A stretch of DNA of 64,000 nucleotides from Deltaproteobacteria bacterium HGW-Deltaproteobacteria-6 (GCA_002840435.1 PHAT01000004.1:1-64000); one strand, 5' to 3'. Positions 45,502 to 53,336 are shown, counted from the stretch's first letter. Notes: generated by a model from the letters alone, not told the origin. A program made the numbers and translations.

Positions 45502-45530
45502 ATCATGCAAGAGCTTTTCAAAAATATCAA
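45502..45530 (-). promoter_or_regulatory. Candidate promoter of the ketosynthase operon
   Basis: Minus strand: TTGATA (45525-45530), 17-base spacer, CATGAT (45502-45507). It would start a separate transcript for the two ketosynthases, thioesterase, dehydratase and acyltransferase. Confidence 0.45.
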
Positions 45531-45554
45531 TTATATTTTTTGATTATTTCCCGA

Positions 45555-45590
45555 CAAAAAAAGCAGGGGCAAAAGATCTTTCGCCCCTGA
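45555..45590 (-). terminator. Terminator after the radical SAM genes
   Basis: Stem CAGGGGC/GCCCCTG (45564-45570 with 45583-45589), extended inside by AAAGA/TCTTT, is followed on the minus strand by a run of seven T (A-run 45556-45562). It splits the lipid cluster into an upstream and a downstream transcription unit. Confidence 0.88.
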
Positions 45591-45608
45591 TATGTTTTAT
45601 CTTTCAGC

Positions 45609-45630
45609 CTTGAACTTTGAACCATTGAAC
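45609..45630 (-). repeat. Short heptamer-type repeat (CTTGAAC-like)
   Basis: CTTGAAC, TTTGAAC and CATTGAAC follow each other directly between a terminator and the stop codon of a radical SAM gene. The unit recurs at 56969-57003. Confidence 0.5.
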
Positions 45631-45660
45631 CGCTTGTGCCCCAAAGGGGTATGACCTTTT

Positions 45661-46656
45661 TTACCACGGTATCAACCGATACAACTTGGCGAACATTTCA
45701 TAAACTTCAATCCAGTTCTGCATATCACGGGTTGTATTCATGTGCTCACGCTTATTGACCATGACCCAGCTCATATGCGCCGCGCCGTCTTTACAGGTGG
45801 AACACTCCCGCGTGGCGGATGTGCAGCAGCGGTGAACCGCTTTCAGATCGGCAGCCCAGCGGTAAAAATGAATCAGCCGGCGCACGGGCGGCTGCCGGTT
45901 ATCCAGAGATTCCGTGACGGACGGGCATTCATTCCAGCCGAAACGCCGCCCCAACATCATACCGGTGGTGATCACTTCATGATAATACTTGCTGGAAATG
46001 ATGGTTCGCGGATAATGATCCAGCATCTCATCCATCTCTGCGCGCAAGTCCGCAAGCGCTCCCGGCCGCCAGTAAAATCCGTCAACGCTTTCATCGTTGG
46101 AAAGAAGCTGCAAGTGCACTTTTAAACCGACATCGGCAATCCGTTTAATAACCGGTTCGATTTTTCCCACCTGACGGGGCGTAATGGTGTACAGATAGTA
46201 GGTGTTGGGATCGCCTTCGTAATTTTTGCTGGAAACGGCAAAGGTATCTTTCCCCCTCAGAACCTTTTCATCTTCACCGCCGCCCCACAGAGAAATGCCG
46301 ACCATCATGTCGGGAAATCTGTCCCGCGGCACCTTAATCAGGCCGTTGGTCGCACAGTAAGTGGGCACCCGCTTATAGAAGGCCTCAAGCCTGTCCATGC
46401 ACAGCGTCGGTTCGCCTCCGATCAGAATCGCCAGATTCACCCCGCGGGCTTTTTCCCGGTCAATGAACTGTTCCCACTTTTTAATATCCATTTCTTCCGT
46501 TACCTGATGTTCGCCGGAAGAAAAAAAGAAACATCCTTTGCAGCGTAAATTGCAGCGGTTGGTCAAATCATATATAGAACTGCGAATGTTGAGACTGGCG
46601 ATCCGCCGGTAACGATCATGCCAGCCGGAATCCAACAGTGCGCTAATGGTTTTCAT
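45661..46656 (-). CDS. Radical SAM enzyme of the lipid cluster (first of a paralogous pair)
   Basis: 331 residues. The SAM-binding [4Fe-4S] motif is CNLRCKGC (about residue 35), followed by a GGEP motif (ILIGGEPTL, about 80) that positions the SAM amino group. The C-terminal part has further cysteines, HRCCTSATRECSTCKDGA (about 275-295), as in SPASM-like domains that hold extra iron-sulphur clusters. Enzymes of this class do radical chemistry on unactivated C-H bonds. In a fatty-acid-like cluster, chain coupling, cyclisation or isomerisation are possible; nothing in the sequence settles which. It is paralogous to the next gene upstream (YDLTNRCNLRCKGC against YDMSNRCNIRCDGC). Confidence 0.85.
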   Translation of the reverse strand: MKTISALLDSGWHDRYRRIASLNIRSSIYDLTNRCNLRCKGCFFFSSGEHQVTEEMDIKKWEQFIDREKARGVNLAILIGGEPTLCMDRLEAFYKRVPTYCATNGLIKVPRDRFPDMMVGISLWGGGEDEKVLRGKDTFAVSSKNYEGDPNTYYLYTITPRQVGKIEPVIKRIADVGLKVHLQLLSNDESVDGFYWRPGALADLRAEMDEMLDHYPRTIISSKYYHEVITTGMMLGRRFGWNECPSVTESLDNRQPPVRRLIHFYRWAADLKAVHRCCTSATRECSTCKDGAAHMSWVMVNKREHMNTTRDMQNWIEVYEMFAKLYRLIPW

Positions 46657-46702
46657 TCATTACTTCCTTTTTGTGCATCACCAGACTATTTTCAGCGTCA
46701 AC

Positions 46703-47782
46703 TCAGCTTACGGCCGCACCCGGCGGACAAATGATCTCCGAGCAGAGATTTTTTCCTTTTTCGTACCCCATCACCCAAACCGCCAGATAGGTATCGACAT
46801 AATCAAGCCAGGATTGAAAGGCGGCAAGAGAGGTCACGTGGCGGTAAAGTCGCGCCGTCACAACGGCGGAACCGGCCGCATAATGACGGCAATCGTCACA
46901 ATCCGTATCCGGCACGCAGCAGGCCACGGACCGATCCCAGTTCAAGTCCGTCCGGTACTGGCGGAAGGAGCGCCCCAAACCGATATCCTGCGAGGCATTG
47001 CAGCGGGGATAGGAACAGCTGTACAGATCATGCAGCCCTTTTTCGCTGGTATGCGCGACAGCGTTGTAGGCCGAAAAAAGGACATGCTCCGGATATTGGT
47101 TCAAAAGTGCGATCATCGCTTTGCGTGTCCGGGCTAACGACTCACGATCATGGCGCAGCGGCCCCGCGTAACCGACCGGAGAAGAAAAAACGTTAAAAGT
47201 CAGTTTGCAGCCATTGGCTTTAAGCTCGGCAGCCACTTCGTTCACTTCATCAATGTTTTCCCTGGTAAACGTGTAGACAAAGACCGCCCGGGGATCATTC
47301 CGGTAATTTTCAATCTGTTTTTTCAAAAGATTTTTAGCTTGTCTTGTTTTGCTGCTGGTTTCATCATTTCCCCAGACCGAGATATGAATTTTATACCCGA
47401 CTGATTCCGGTATTTTTTTAAAGCCGTTGGTGGCGATGCTCCCGAGCGGCATTTCTGAATAACAGACATCCAGCAAATCCGGCACCAGCGAGGGCTCCGC
47501 TCCCGCCAGAACAACATAGGTGATGCCGCGGGCCTTTTCCCCCTGCATCAGCGCTCGCCAGTCTTCGGGTGACAGATTCTCTACGGCAAACTGTTTATCA
47601 CCCTCAAAATAATAGCAGCCGTCGCAACGGATATTGCAGCGATTGCTCATATCGTATGTCGATTCCCGCAGGAAAAAATATTTCCGCACTTTCTCCCAGC
47701 GCGTCCGGACGTCCGGACTGGCCAGAAGATCCGAAAATTTAGGTTTATCGGATGGAACGGATATTTTATCGTTTAGTGTCAT
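46703..47782 (-). CDS. Radical SAM enzyme of the lipid cluster (second of the pair)
   Basis: 359 residues. Cluster motif CNIRCDGC (about residue 49), with GAEPSL in place of GGEP. The C-terminal cysteines CSYPRC, ACCVPDTDCDDC (about 255-310) suggest at least one auxiliary cluster. Similarity to the neighbouring radical SAM protein runs over the whole length (EKARGI, ATNGFKKIP, HISVWG against EKARGV, ATNGLIKVP, GISLWG). The two may form a heterodimer or act one after the other. The ACP gene ends 21 bases upstream, so the acyl substrate is probably ACP-bound. The gap to the next gene is 46 bases. Confidence 0.85.
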   Translation of the reverse strand: MTLNDKISVPSDKPKFSDLLASPDVRTRWEKVRKYFFLRESTYDMSNRCNIRCDGCYYFEGDKQFAVENLSPEDWRALMQGEKARGITYVVLAGAEPSLVPDLLDVCYSEMPLGSIATNGFKKIPESVGYKIHISVWGNDETSSKTRQAKNLLKKQIENYRNDPRAVFVYTFTRENIDEVNEVAAELKANGCKLTFNVFSSPVGYAGPLRHDRESLARTRKAMIALLNQYPEHVLFSAYNAVAHTSEKGLHDLYSCSYPRCNASQDIGLGRSFRQYRTDLNWDRSVACCVPDTDCDDCRHYAAGSAVVTARLYRHVTSLAAFQSWLDYVDTYLAVWVMGYEKGKNLCSEIICPPGAAVS

Positions 47783-47803
47783 AGAGATGTCTGGTTATTA
47801 CCC

Positions 47804-48076
47804 CTAATGCCTCTGGGCAATCTTCTCTTCTATATAGTCACAAATAAGACGCACGGTTTTTAACTTGGGATAATCGTCTTCATCGATGGTAATTTTATAC
47901 TCATCCTGCAAAACCAGCGCGATGGTTGCCAGATCCATACTGTCGATACCCAGTTCGTCCACCAGATCCATATCCGGATTGAACGTATCCGGGGTAACGT
48001 CTTCCAGCTTGAGCTCATCTATGATGATTTCGGCCACATGCCGCACAATGCCCATTGCTTCTTTACTTTCAGGCAT
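47804..48076 (-). CDS. Acyl carrier protein 1
   Basis: 90 residues, acidic. DELGIDSMDLATIALVLQDE has the phosphopantetheine Ser in the DSM context (about residue 44). It carries the growing chain as a thioester. I start at the ATG at 48076, with AAAGGAGG 6 bases upstream; an ATG six bases earlier overlaps that site. Its start overlaps the end of the FabZ-like gene by 8 bases, tying the two together. It differs clearly from acyl carrier protein 2. Confidence 0.9.
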   Translation of the reverse strand: MPESKEAMGIVRHVAEIIIDELKLEDVTPDTFNPDMDLVDELGIDSMDLATIALVLQDEYKITIDEDDYPKLKTVRLICDYIEEKIAQRH

Positions 48077-48473
48077 TCCCATCCTCCTTTTCAACTTTTT
48101 TGTCTATGACATTGTTGACGGCGATCATGCCGCTGCAAACAATACTTTCCTTAACTAATATTTTAAAATTAAACAATATTTCTTCGGTCCCATCTTCGCG
48201 GGTCAGACTCAAAAGCAGCGTTTCTCCCGGCAAAACAGGGCCTGTAAATCTTACTCTTTTCAGGGAAGAAACTTTTACGGACTCCCCTCTCGCCCGGGCA
48301 TCCCCCAAAATAGCTTCATAAACGGTATGGAGCAGCGCAATGCCCGGCAAAATCGGCTCGCCCGGAAAATGCCCGGCAAACCAGATGGAGTCCTTTGGCA
48401 CACAAGCCCGGGCGTCAAGTGTGTTAGGCGTAATCCTTTTGACTTCATTGAGTAATTTCCATCGATCCGCCAA
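48069..48473 (-). CDS. FabZ-like 3-hydroxyacyl-ACP dehydratase
   Basis: 134-residue hotdog protein. WFAGHFPGEPILPGIALLHT is the FabZ active-site strand with catalytic His; the usual Glu-rich helix (EAMAQ) is replaced by HTVYEA. Similar short dehydratases occur in aryl-polyene and other type II clusters. The likely start is a TTG at 48473 with AAGGTG upstream, as no ATG is in frame nearby. It removes water from 3-hydroxyacyl-ACP, complementing the FabA and the PKS-type dehydratase of the cluster. Confidence 0.8.
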   Translation of the reverse strand: MADRWKLLNEVKRITPNTLDARACVPKDSIWFAGHFPGEPILPGIALLHTVYEAILGDARARGESVKVSSLKRVRFTGPVLPGETLLLSLTREDGTEEILFNFKILVKESIVCSGMIAVNNVIDKKVEKEDGNA

Positions 48474-48648
48474 AACATTTCACCTTGTCATTTTCTTTTA
48501 TCCTTATCATGAGTCAAGGGTTAGACCCTATATCACTGTTTGTTTTTTCAATCAAAATTTTTTTCTCCGGTCAATCCATGAACCAACCCCGCGGCATGCG
48601 ACGGTCAATCAACTCAAAGAGCGTAAATTCGCTTTCGGGAACGGTTAT

Positions 48649-49458
48649 TTATGTCTGTGATTCCAAGTTCATCAGCTTCTTTCCGATCAACTCGGACAGC
48701 GGTACAATACACAATCCCCTCTCCAAAACGCCCGTCAGAATCTTCTCAAATTCAAGCCATAAAACATCATCATCTTCAGACCTTCGCGGCGGCTTGTCAT
48801 GCAGAAGAATGATATCGTCACCTTTAACTTTATCCAGAATCCGCGCGGCCATATTTTTTACGCGTAAATTACCCGCGTCCCGCGCCCGGCAACTGAAGGT
48901 TACGCAAAACAGCCCCAACTGCTTGAGAATAGAAGGAAGTTTAGGATTGATAATGCCGACCGGCGGACGAAAAGCCAGCGCATCAATACCCATTTTTTGT
49001 AAAACACGCCCGGCCTCGTCAACTTCGCAAAAAAGCGTCCGGTAACTCTTCATCATCACAAAGGGATCATGATGGTGGGAATGATTGCCGATGCTGTGGC
49101 CTCGCCGGACAATCTCAGAGATGAGATCCGGAAATTGCGCGGCATTGATGCCCGTCACAAAAAACGTCGCTTTCACGTGATGCCGGTCAAGCAAATCAAG
49201 GATCCTGACGGTTGTAAATTCAGAAGGCCCGTCGTCAAAGGTAAGGGACACCTTATTTTCCCCTGTATTACCGCGGCTGATGACCTGCCCCAGGAAATTT
49301 GTTCCCGGAAAAAAACAGGCGCCCACACATAAAACGATATAAGAAAATGCCACAGCGGCTGAAAGCAGCGGATGGATGAAAAAAGCCGCAAAGGCGGCCA
49401 GCAGCAGAATGATACCGGCGACCTCGGCCCGATTCATGTTTCGCAGCTGTATTTTCAT
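48649..49458 (-). CDS. Membrane-anchored NodB-type polysaccharide deacetylase
   Basis: 269 residues. Two TM segments at the N-terminus (about 12-50), then a NodB homology domain: VSLTFDDGPS (metal and base Asp-Asp, about residue 91), HSIGNHSHHHD (metal His ligands, about 136), FRPPVGIINP (about 185) and DIILLHDKPP (about 228). Family enzymes remove N- or O-acetyl groups from carbohydrates with a divalent metal. In this cluster the substrate could be a sugar head group on a lipid. The ATG directly follows the stop codon of the B12-radical SAM gene (TAAATG), so the two are coupled. 175 bases without a gene follow. Confidence 0.88.
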   Translation of the reverse strand: MKIQLRNMNRAEVAGIILLLAAFAAFFIHPLLSAAVAFSYIVLCVGACFFPGTNFLGQVISRGNTGENKVSLTFDDGPSEFTTVRILDLLDRHHVKATFFVTGINAAQFPDLISEIVRRGHSIGNHSHHHDPFVMMKSYRTLFCEVDEAGRVLQKMGIDALAFRPPVGIINPKLPSILKQLGLFCVTFSCRARDAGNLRVKNMAARILDKVKGDDIILLHDKPPRRSEDDDVLWLEFEKILTGVLERGLCIVPLSELIGKKLMNLESQT

Positions 49459-50808
49459 TTAGATCAGATACTCCCACAAGGGTCCCGTATACCCCCGCTC
49501 ATAGAGCCTGGGCAAAATACCGCTGGTCTTGTTTTCGCCCGCGCCGACCAGCCAGTTTTGCCGGCCGCCCGCATGCGTCTCGACTCTTTTCAGAATTTCA
49601 ATACCGGAGATAAAGGGAGACCGGTAGAAAACCGGTTCGATCAGATTCTGCGAGGCGCTGATCTGGCCTTCGCGGAGCGCCGTATCATACAGATCCGTAT
49701 GCGGGTAAATACGGATGCCGCAAAAAAAGAAAAACACCGCGCGGTTCAGCTGATCAACTTTGTTCAGGGTGTCTTGCAGCGTTTCTTCGTTTTCACCGGG
49801 TCCTCCCAGCAGAAAATAATGGGCGATATGCAAACCCGCCGCAAGTGCGCTTTGATGCGCCCGGAAAACGTCGGCGGAGGCAAACGGTTTTTGCAGGTTT
49901 GTCAGCATGGCGTCAGACATCGACTCCGTACCGAATTCCACATGTGTGAGTCCTGCCGCGGCCAGCTTCCGGTAATAATCATCCGGAGGAACCGTGGGAG
50001 CAAAAAACCCTCCCCAGGGTATGGTGACCGAGGATTTCCTGAAAGCCTCCGCCACTTGCAGGCTATGGTCGTAGCTGGCGTTGAAAGCGGAATCGGTCAG
50101 AAAAATGTATTTTGCACCGGCTTCCTGTAAATCGCGGGCCTGTTTTGCAATTTCAGCGGGGGCGAAAAAACGCATCCGGCGGCCTTCAATGTGGGGATAG
50201 GTGCAGTAGCTGCATCGAAACGGGCAGCCTCTTTTCGTCTGGAGATTAAGCATACCGCCGCAGGACAGATAATATTTCACATGCGCGGCATCCGGTTCAA
50301 ACGCCCGGTTCATGGCGCCGTCCCACGCCCGGCAGGAAACCTTTTGTGAAAGTCCGGTCACGATACCCGGAATGGACGTGACATCGGTTTTGTTATCCAG
50401 CGCGTGGAGGAGCGCAGACAACCTCTCCCCTTCTCCGGCAATGCCGTAATCCGCATGGAGCGCACGGACAAATTCCACAGGGAAAATCGTGTAGCCGCTC
50501 CCCCCCAGAATGAGCGCGGCATCTGAATTCTGACGGATCACGGCGGCCAGATCCTGATAGTCGGATAGAAATCCCAGGCTGTTGATCGTGTCTGTATTAT
50601 CAATGTTGCGAATGGAGAGGCCGATATAATCCGGCGCGTACCTGCGAATTTGTTCCCCCAGAGTTTCCAGAAAGGGAAAATCATTCATGTCCAGAATTTT
50701 TGTTTCATAGCGGGAATGGAGTGAGCCTGCCACATAATCCAGCCCCAGCGGATAGACCGGATAGGGATTTTTCATCATATTGGCGGAAATCAGCAATACT
50801 TTCTTCAT
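49459..50808 (-). CDS. B12-binding-domain radical SAM enzyme of lipid biosynthesis
   Basis: 449 residues. An N-terminal Rossmann-like cobalamin-binding-type domain (about 1-150; VLLISANMMKNPYPVYPLGL, LILGGSGYTIFP) precedes a radical SAM barrel with cluster motif KRGCPFRCSYCTYP (about residue 195). It then has ITHVEFGTESMSD-like text (LTHVEFGTESMSDAML) and YFLLGGPGENEET, both typical of this class. Members in lipid and hopanoid clusters perform methylations or C-C bond formation. No DxHxxG cobalamin motif is evident, so B12 may be bound base-off, or not at all. Its place between the acyl carrier protein and deacetylase genes makes it a core enzyme of the cluster. Confidence 0.87.
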   Translation of the reverse strand: MKKVLLISANMMKNPYPVYPLGLDYVAGSLHSRYETKILDMNDFPFLETLGEQIRRYAPDYIGLSIRNIDNTDTINSLGFLSDYQDLAAVIRQNSDAALILGGSGYTIFPVEFVRALHADYGIAGEGERLSALLHALDNKTDVTSIPGIVTGLSQKVSCRAWDGAMNRAFEPDAAHVKYYLSCGGMLNLQTKRGCPFRCSYCTYPHIEGRRMRFFAPAEIAKQARDLQEAGAKYIFLTDSAFNASYDHSLQVAEAFRKSSVTIPWGGFFAPTVPPDDYYRKLAAAGLTHVEFGTESMSDAMLTNLQKPFASADVFRAHQSALAAGLHIAHYFLLGGPGENEETLQDTLNKVDQLNRAVFFFFCGIRIYPHTDLYDTALREGQISASQNLIEPVFYRSPFISGIEILKRVETHAGGRQNWLVGAGENKTSGILPRLYERGYTGPLWEYLI

Positions 50809-50876
50809 GAAAACATCATGCTCCCGGCAGCCGTGACCTAACAGTTGTATCAGCAGGGAACGGTCGCGACCTTTCC

Positions 50877-51146
50877 CTACTTGGATGCCTTTGCCTGCAG
50901 GATAAAAGTTGCCAGGGCGCGAACCGAGGCAAATACCCTGGCGCCCAGTTCTTTGCTCTCAATCTTAACGCCGTAATCCTTTTCAATCATCATGACCAGT
51001 TCCAGCACATCAATGGAATCAATGCCCGTATCGCCGCCCACCAGCGGATCATCATCCTTAATATCTGCAGGGGTTACATCCAGCAATCCCAGTGTCGCAA
51101 TGATTTTAACCTTCAGTTCATCAATGATTTCTTCTACCGTGCTCAT
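50877..51146 (-). CDS. Acyl carrier protein 2
   Basis: 89 residues, acidic. DTGIDSIDVLELVMMIEKDY has the phosphopantetheine Ser (DSID, about residue 43). PLVGGDTGIDSIDVLELV and YGVKI resemble the carrier proteins of aryl-polyene-type clusters more than housekeeping AcpP. I start at the ATG at 51146 with GAGGT 6 bases upstream; a TTG at 51158 is in frame. It is 63 bases downstream of the small membrane protein and 68 upstream of the B12-radical SAM gene. Confidence 0.9.
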   Translation of the reverse strand: MSTVEEIIDELKVKIIATLGLLDVTPADIKDDDPLVGGDTGIDSIDVLELVMMIEKDYGVKIESKELGARVFASVRALATFILQAKASK

Positions 51147-51209
51147 GAAATACCTCAATATTTTAATTAAGCGGATAAACGCTTCACCCTGTATATTTTT
51201 AAAATCGGA

Positions 51210-51593
51210 TCAGGAAATCTCCCGGATATCGTCGCCGAGAATTTTTTCCAGCACAATCCGCGTAAGCCATCGGCAAAACACCTGGAAATATTTTTCCCCC
51301 GCCATCTTGATGCCGATGAAAAAGAGAATGGTGGAAATCGCGTAGATCACGGCCCCGCCGATGACGCCCATCAGGGGTTGTCCTATCGAGACCGCATAGA
51401 CGCCCAGCGCAATAACCGTCGGCATGCCGATCACATAGCTGAAGGCGACCATGACAAGGCCGACAATCATCGGAAGCGTCGGTTTTTTCCGGATGGCCGA
51501 CAGATCGGCGCGGTCCTCGATGGCTGTTTTGCAATAATTCTTCCGGGCAAAATAAATAGCCGATTTTTTAATAATGTTCAAAACCTGTCCCAA
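51210..51593 (-). CDS. Small integral membrane protein of the lipid cluster
   Basis: 127 residues with two or three TM segments (about 42-60, 62-80 and 82-98) flanked by charged ends (IEDRADLSAIRKKP; EKILGDDIREIS). I do not recognise a family. The start is a TTG at 51593 without a strong ribosome binding site. It lies between fabA and acyl carrier protein 2 in the same direction. It may be an accessory subunit that holds the synthase at the membrane, which is inference from position alone. Confidence 0.65.
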   Translation of the reverse strand: MGQVLNIIKKSAIYFARKNYCKTAIEDRADLSAIRKKPTLPMIVGLVMVAFSYVIGMPTVIALGVYAVSIGQPLMGVIGGAVIYAISTILFFIGIKMAGEKYFQVFCRWLTRIVLEKILGDDIREIS

Positions 51594-51693
51594 TCAAACA
51601 AGTTATTTAAAAAATTGGGCGATCATAGCCCCAGGCGGAAAAGATTTTCAATGTTTTTTTACCGGTTATAAAACAAAGGGAAGGCGATTTTCT

Positions 51694-52287
51694 TTACCTT
51701 TGCATAATCCCGCCTGTAGAATTTTTTGACCGGTTCGGATAATCGGGGTATCGGATATCCTTGAAAATACCGGTCCTGGCCTGTCCGACGGTGGCAATCA
51801 GTTCATCATCCACATAAATCCGGCCGTCGCCTATCACCATGGATGCCCCGGAATCCTTGAGCTGAGAATAACGCCGGACATCGATTTCGAAACGGATACA
51901 TTTATTGAACGGCCGGATCTGGCCGTTAAAAACCACTTCACCGCATCCCAGCGCTCTACCTGTTCCCAGCGATCCGCGCCAGACGCAGAAAAAACCTAAA
52001 AGCTGCCAGATCGCGTCCACCCCCAGACATCCCGGTTGCACCGGATCGCCCAGGAAATGGCACTGAAAATACCACGCATCCAGGCGGACATCCTGTTCGG
52101 CGATAATTTTCCCGGTATTGCCGGTGCTCTCAATCAGCGTAATGCGGTCCACCATCAGGAACGGCGGCGCGGGCAAACGGGCTTCCAGCCCGGCCGGCGG
52201 GCTATCAATCAGCGTCCCGTGGGAAAAGGCAAGGATTTCTTCAAACGTAAAAGACTTCTTCTGCAAAAATTCTTGATAGGCAATCAT
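51694..52287 (-). CDS. fabA: FabA-type 3-hydroxyacyl-ACP dehydratase/isomerase
   Basis: 197 residues. YFQCHFLGDPVQPGCLGVDAIWQLLGF is the FabA active site, shown here by two parts: catalytic His in CHFLGDPVQPG and Asp in CLGVDAIWQ. The sequence PPFLMVDRIT and the late GDGRIYVDDELIATVGQ also follow FabA. FabA dehydrates 3-hydroxyacyl-ACP and isomerises trans-2 to cis-3 enoyl-ACP, the entry to unsaturated chains without oxygen. It is the first gene of the cluster behind promoter 52395-52421 and could provide a double bond for the radical SAM enzymes to act on. The protein is slightly longer than E. coli FabA (172 aa). Confidence 0.9.
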   Translation of the reverse strand: MIAYQEFLQKKSFTFEEILAFSHGTLIDSPPAGLEARLPAPPFLMVDRITLIESTGNTGKIIAEQDVRLDAWYFQCHFLGDPVQPGCLGVDAIWQLLGFFCVWRGSLGTGRALGCGEVVFNGQIRPFNKCIRFEIDVRRYSQLKDSGASMVIGDGRIYVDDELIATVGQARTGIFKDIRYPDYPNRSKNSTGGIMQR

Positions 52288-52394
52288 AAAACTCTTCTCT
52301 TTCCATTTAAGGGTCCTGATCCATCAGGTTGGAATTCCAGCGCTCTAAGCCCGGCTGGAGTGGATAAAACGGCAGAATATCTAGTTTTAAAATC

Positions 52395-52421
52395 ACTATA
52401 AGAGAAACCGCAATTTGTCAA
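52395..52421 (-). promoter_or_regulatory. Candidate promoter of the lipid cluster (upstream unit)
   Basis: Minus strand: perfect TTGACA (52416-52421), 15-base spacer, TATAGT (52395-52400). The spacer is short, which often marks a regulated promoter. It would give a leader of about 100 bases before fabA. Confidence 0.5.
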
Positions 52422-52515
52422 AAGAAAAAACCCGGAAGAAATTTCATGGCACGAAAAATAAAATTCGGCTATAAGATCAACCCATGAAATTCACCCGGAA
52501 AAGAGGAAAGAACAC

Positions 52516-53211
52516 ATGAACAGAGCAGCCCTCCATCACATCAGCTACGGCGTTTATATTGTCACATCCGGTCAGGACGGCAAATTCAACGGCCAGATCG
52601 CCAATTCCATCATGCAGGCCACATCATCCCCCGCCACGCTGGCCATCTGCATTAATAAGGAAAATTTCACACATGAATTGATCAAGAGCAGCCGGAAATT
52701 TGCAGTTTCGATTATAACACAAGACGCTCCGATGACTTTCATCGGCCTGTTCGGTTTTAAAAGTGGCCGTGACATTGATAAACTCAAAGACATCAAAACA
52801 AAAACCGGCGCCACCGGCATACCCGTGGTTCTGGATTACTCCATCGGATTTATCGAAGCGGAAGTGGTGGGTGACCTGGATTGCGGCACGCACACCATCT
52901 TTTTAGGCAAGGTTGTCGATGCGGATGCTATCGGAAACGGGACGCCCATGACTTACGCCTATTACCAGAATGTTAAGGGCGGCAAATCTCCCAAAAACGC
53001 ACCAACATTTGATCCGAACGGAAACTCCACCAAGCCGCAGGCACAAACCGCCGCGCGATACGTGTGCAGCGTCTGCGGTTATGTCTATGATCCTGAAAAA
53101 GGCGACCCGGACCAAGGCATCGCCCCCGGCACCCGTTTTGAGGATATTCCCGATTCCTGGACCTGCCCGGTCTGCGGCGCGGAAAAATCGATGTTTGAGA
53201 TTGAGAAGTAG
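52516..53211 (+). CDS. hrb: Flavin reductase-domain protein fused to rubredoxin (Hrb type)
   Basis: 231 residues. N-terminal flavin reductase-like FMN domain (about 1-160: [54 protein letters not shown]) and a C-terminal rubredoxin (about 178-231) with both iron knuckles, [19 protein letters not shown] and [14 protein letters not shown]. In acetogens and sulfate reducers Hrb passes electrons from NAD(P)H to flavodiiron proteins that reduce oxygen or nitric oxide. SD GAGGAAAG is present. It is divergent from the fabA operon. With cydAB and the rubredoxin-membrane protein it fits an oxygen-defence set, although it lies 30 kb away. Confidence 0.92.
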   Translation: MNRAALHHISYGVYIVTSGQDGKFNGQIANSIMQATSSPATLAICINKENFTHELIKSSRKFAVSIITQDAPMTFIGLFGFKSGRDIDKLKDIKTKTGATGIPVVLDYSIGFIEAEVVGDLDCGTHTIFLGKVVDADAIGNGTPMTYAYYQNVKGGKSPKNAPTFDPNGNSTKPQAQTAARYVCSVCGYVYDPEKGDPDQGIAPGTRFEDIPDSWTCPVCGAEKSMFEIEK

Positions 53212-53219
53212 GGGCAAGG

Positions 53220-53275
53220 CTGAAGACTGAAGACTGAAGACTGAAGACTGAAGACTGAAGACTGAAGGCTGAAGG
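53220..53275 (+). repeat. Heptanucleotide tandem repeat, 8 units
   Basis: Six perfect copies of CTGAAGA are followed by two of CTGAAGG, starting 8 bases after the hrb stop codon. The array is purely tandem with no spacers. Length variation by slippage between strains is expected. Confidence 0.95.
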
Positions 53276-53278
53276 CCA

Positions 53279-53300
53279 ACCACCTGATAACCTGAAGGTC
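53279..53300 (+). repeat. Dispersed 22-bp repeat, copy 2
   Basis: Identical to 24259-24280. It begins three bases after the heptamer array and is followed by a third kind of repeat (53313-53336). Confidence 0.7.
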
Positions 53301-53312
53301 AACGAGATGGCG

Positions 53313-53336
53313 AGGCACAGAGGCACAAAGGCACAA
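53313..53336 (+). repeat. 8-bp tandem repeat, 3 units
   Basis: AGGCACAG, AGGCACAA, AGGCACAA in direct succession. Together with the neighbouring heptamers and the 22-mer it makes 53212-53340 a composite repeat region. The remainder up to 53575 holds no recognised gene, only an upstream extension of the next reading frame. Confidence 0.75.

Noticed and set aside
53220-53336. Possible CRISPR array
   Set aside because: The 7- and 8-bp units are directly tandem, without spacers of constant length, and no cas genes are present.
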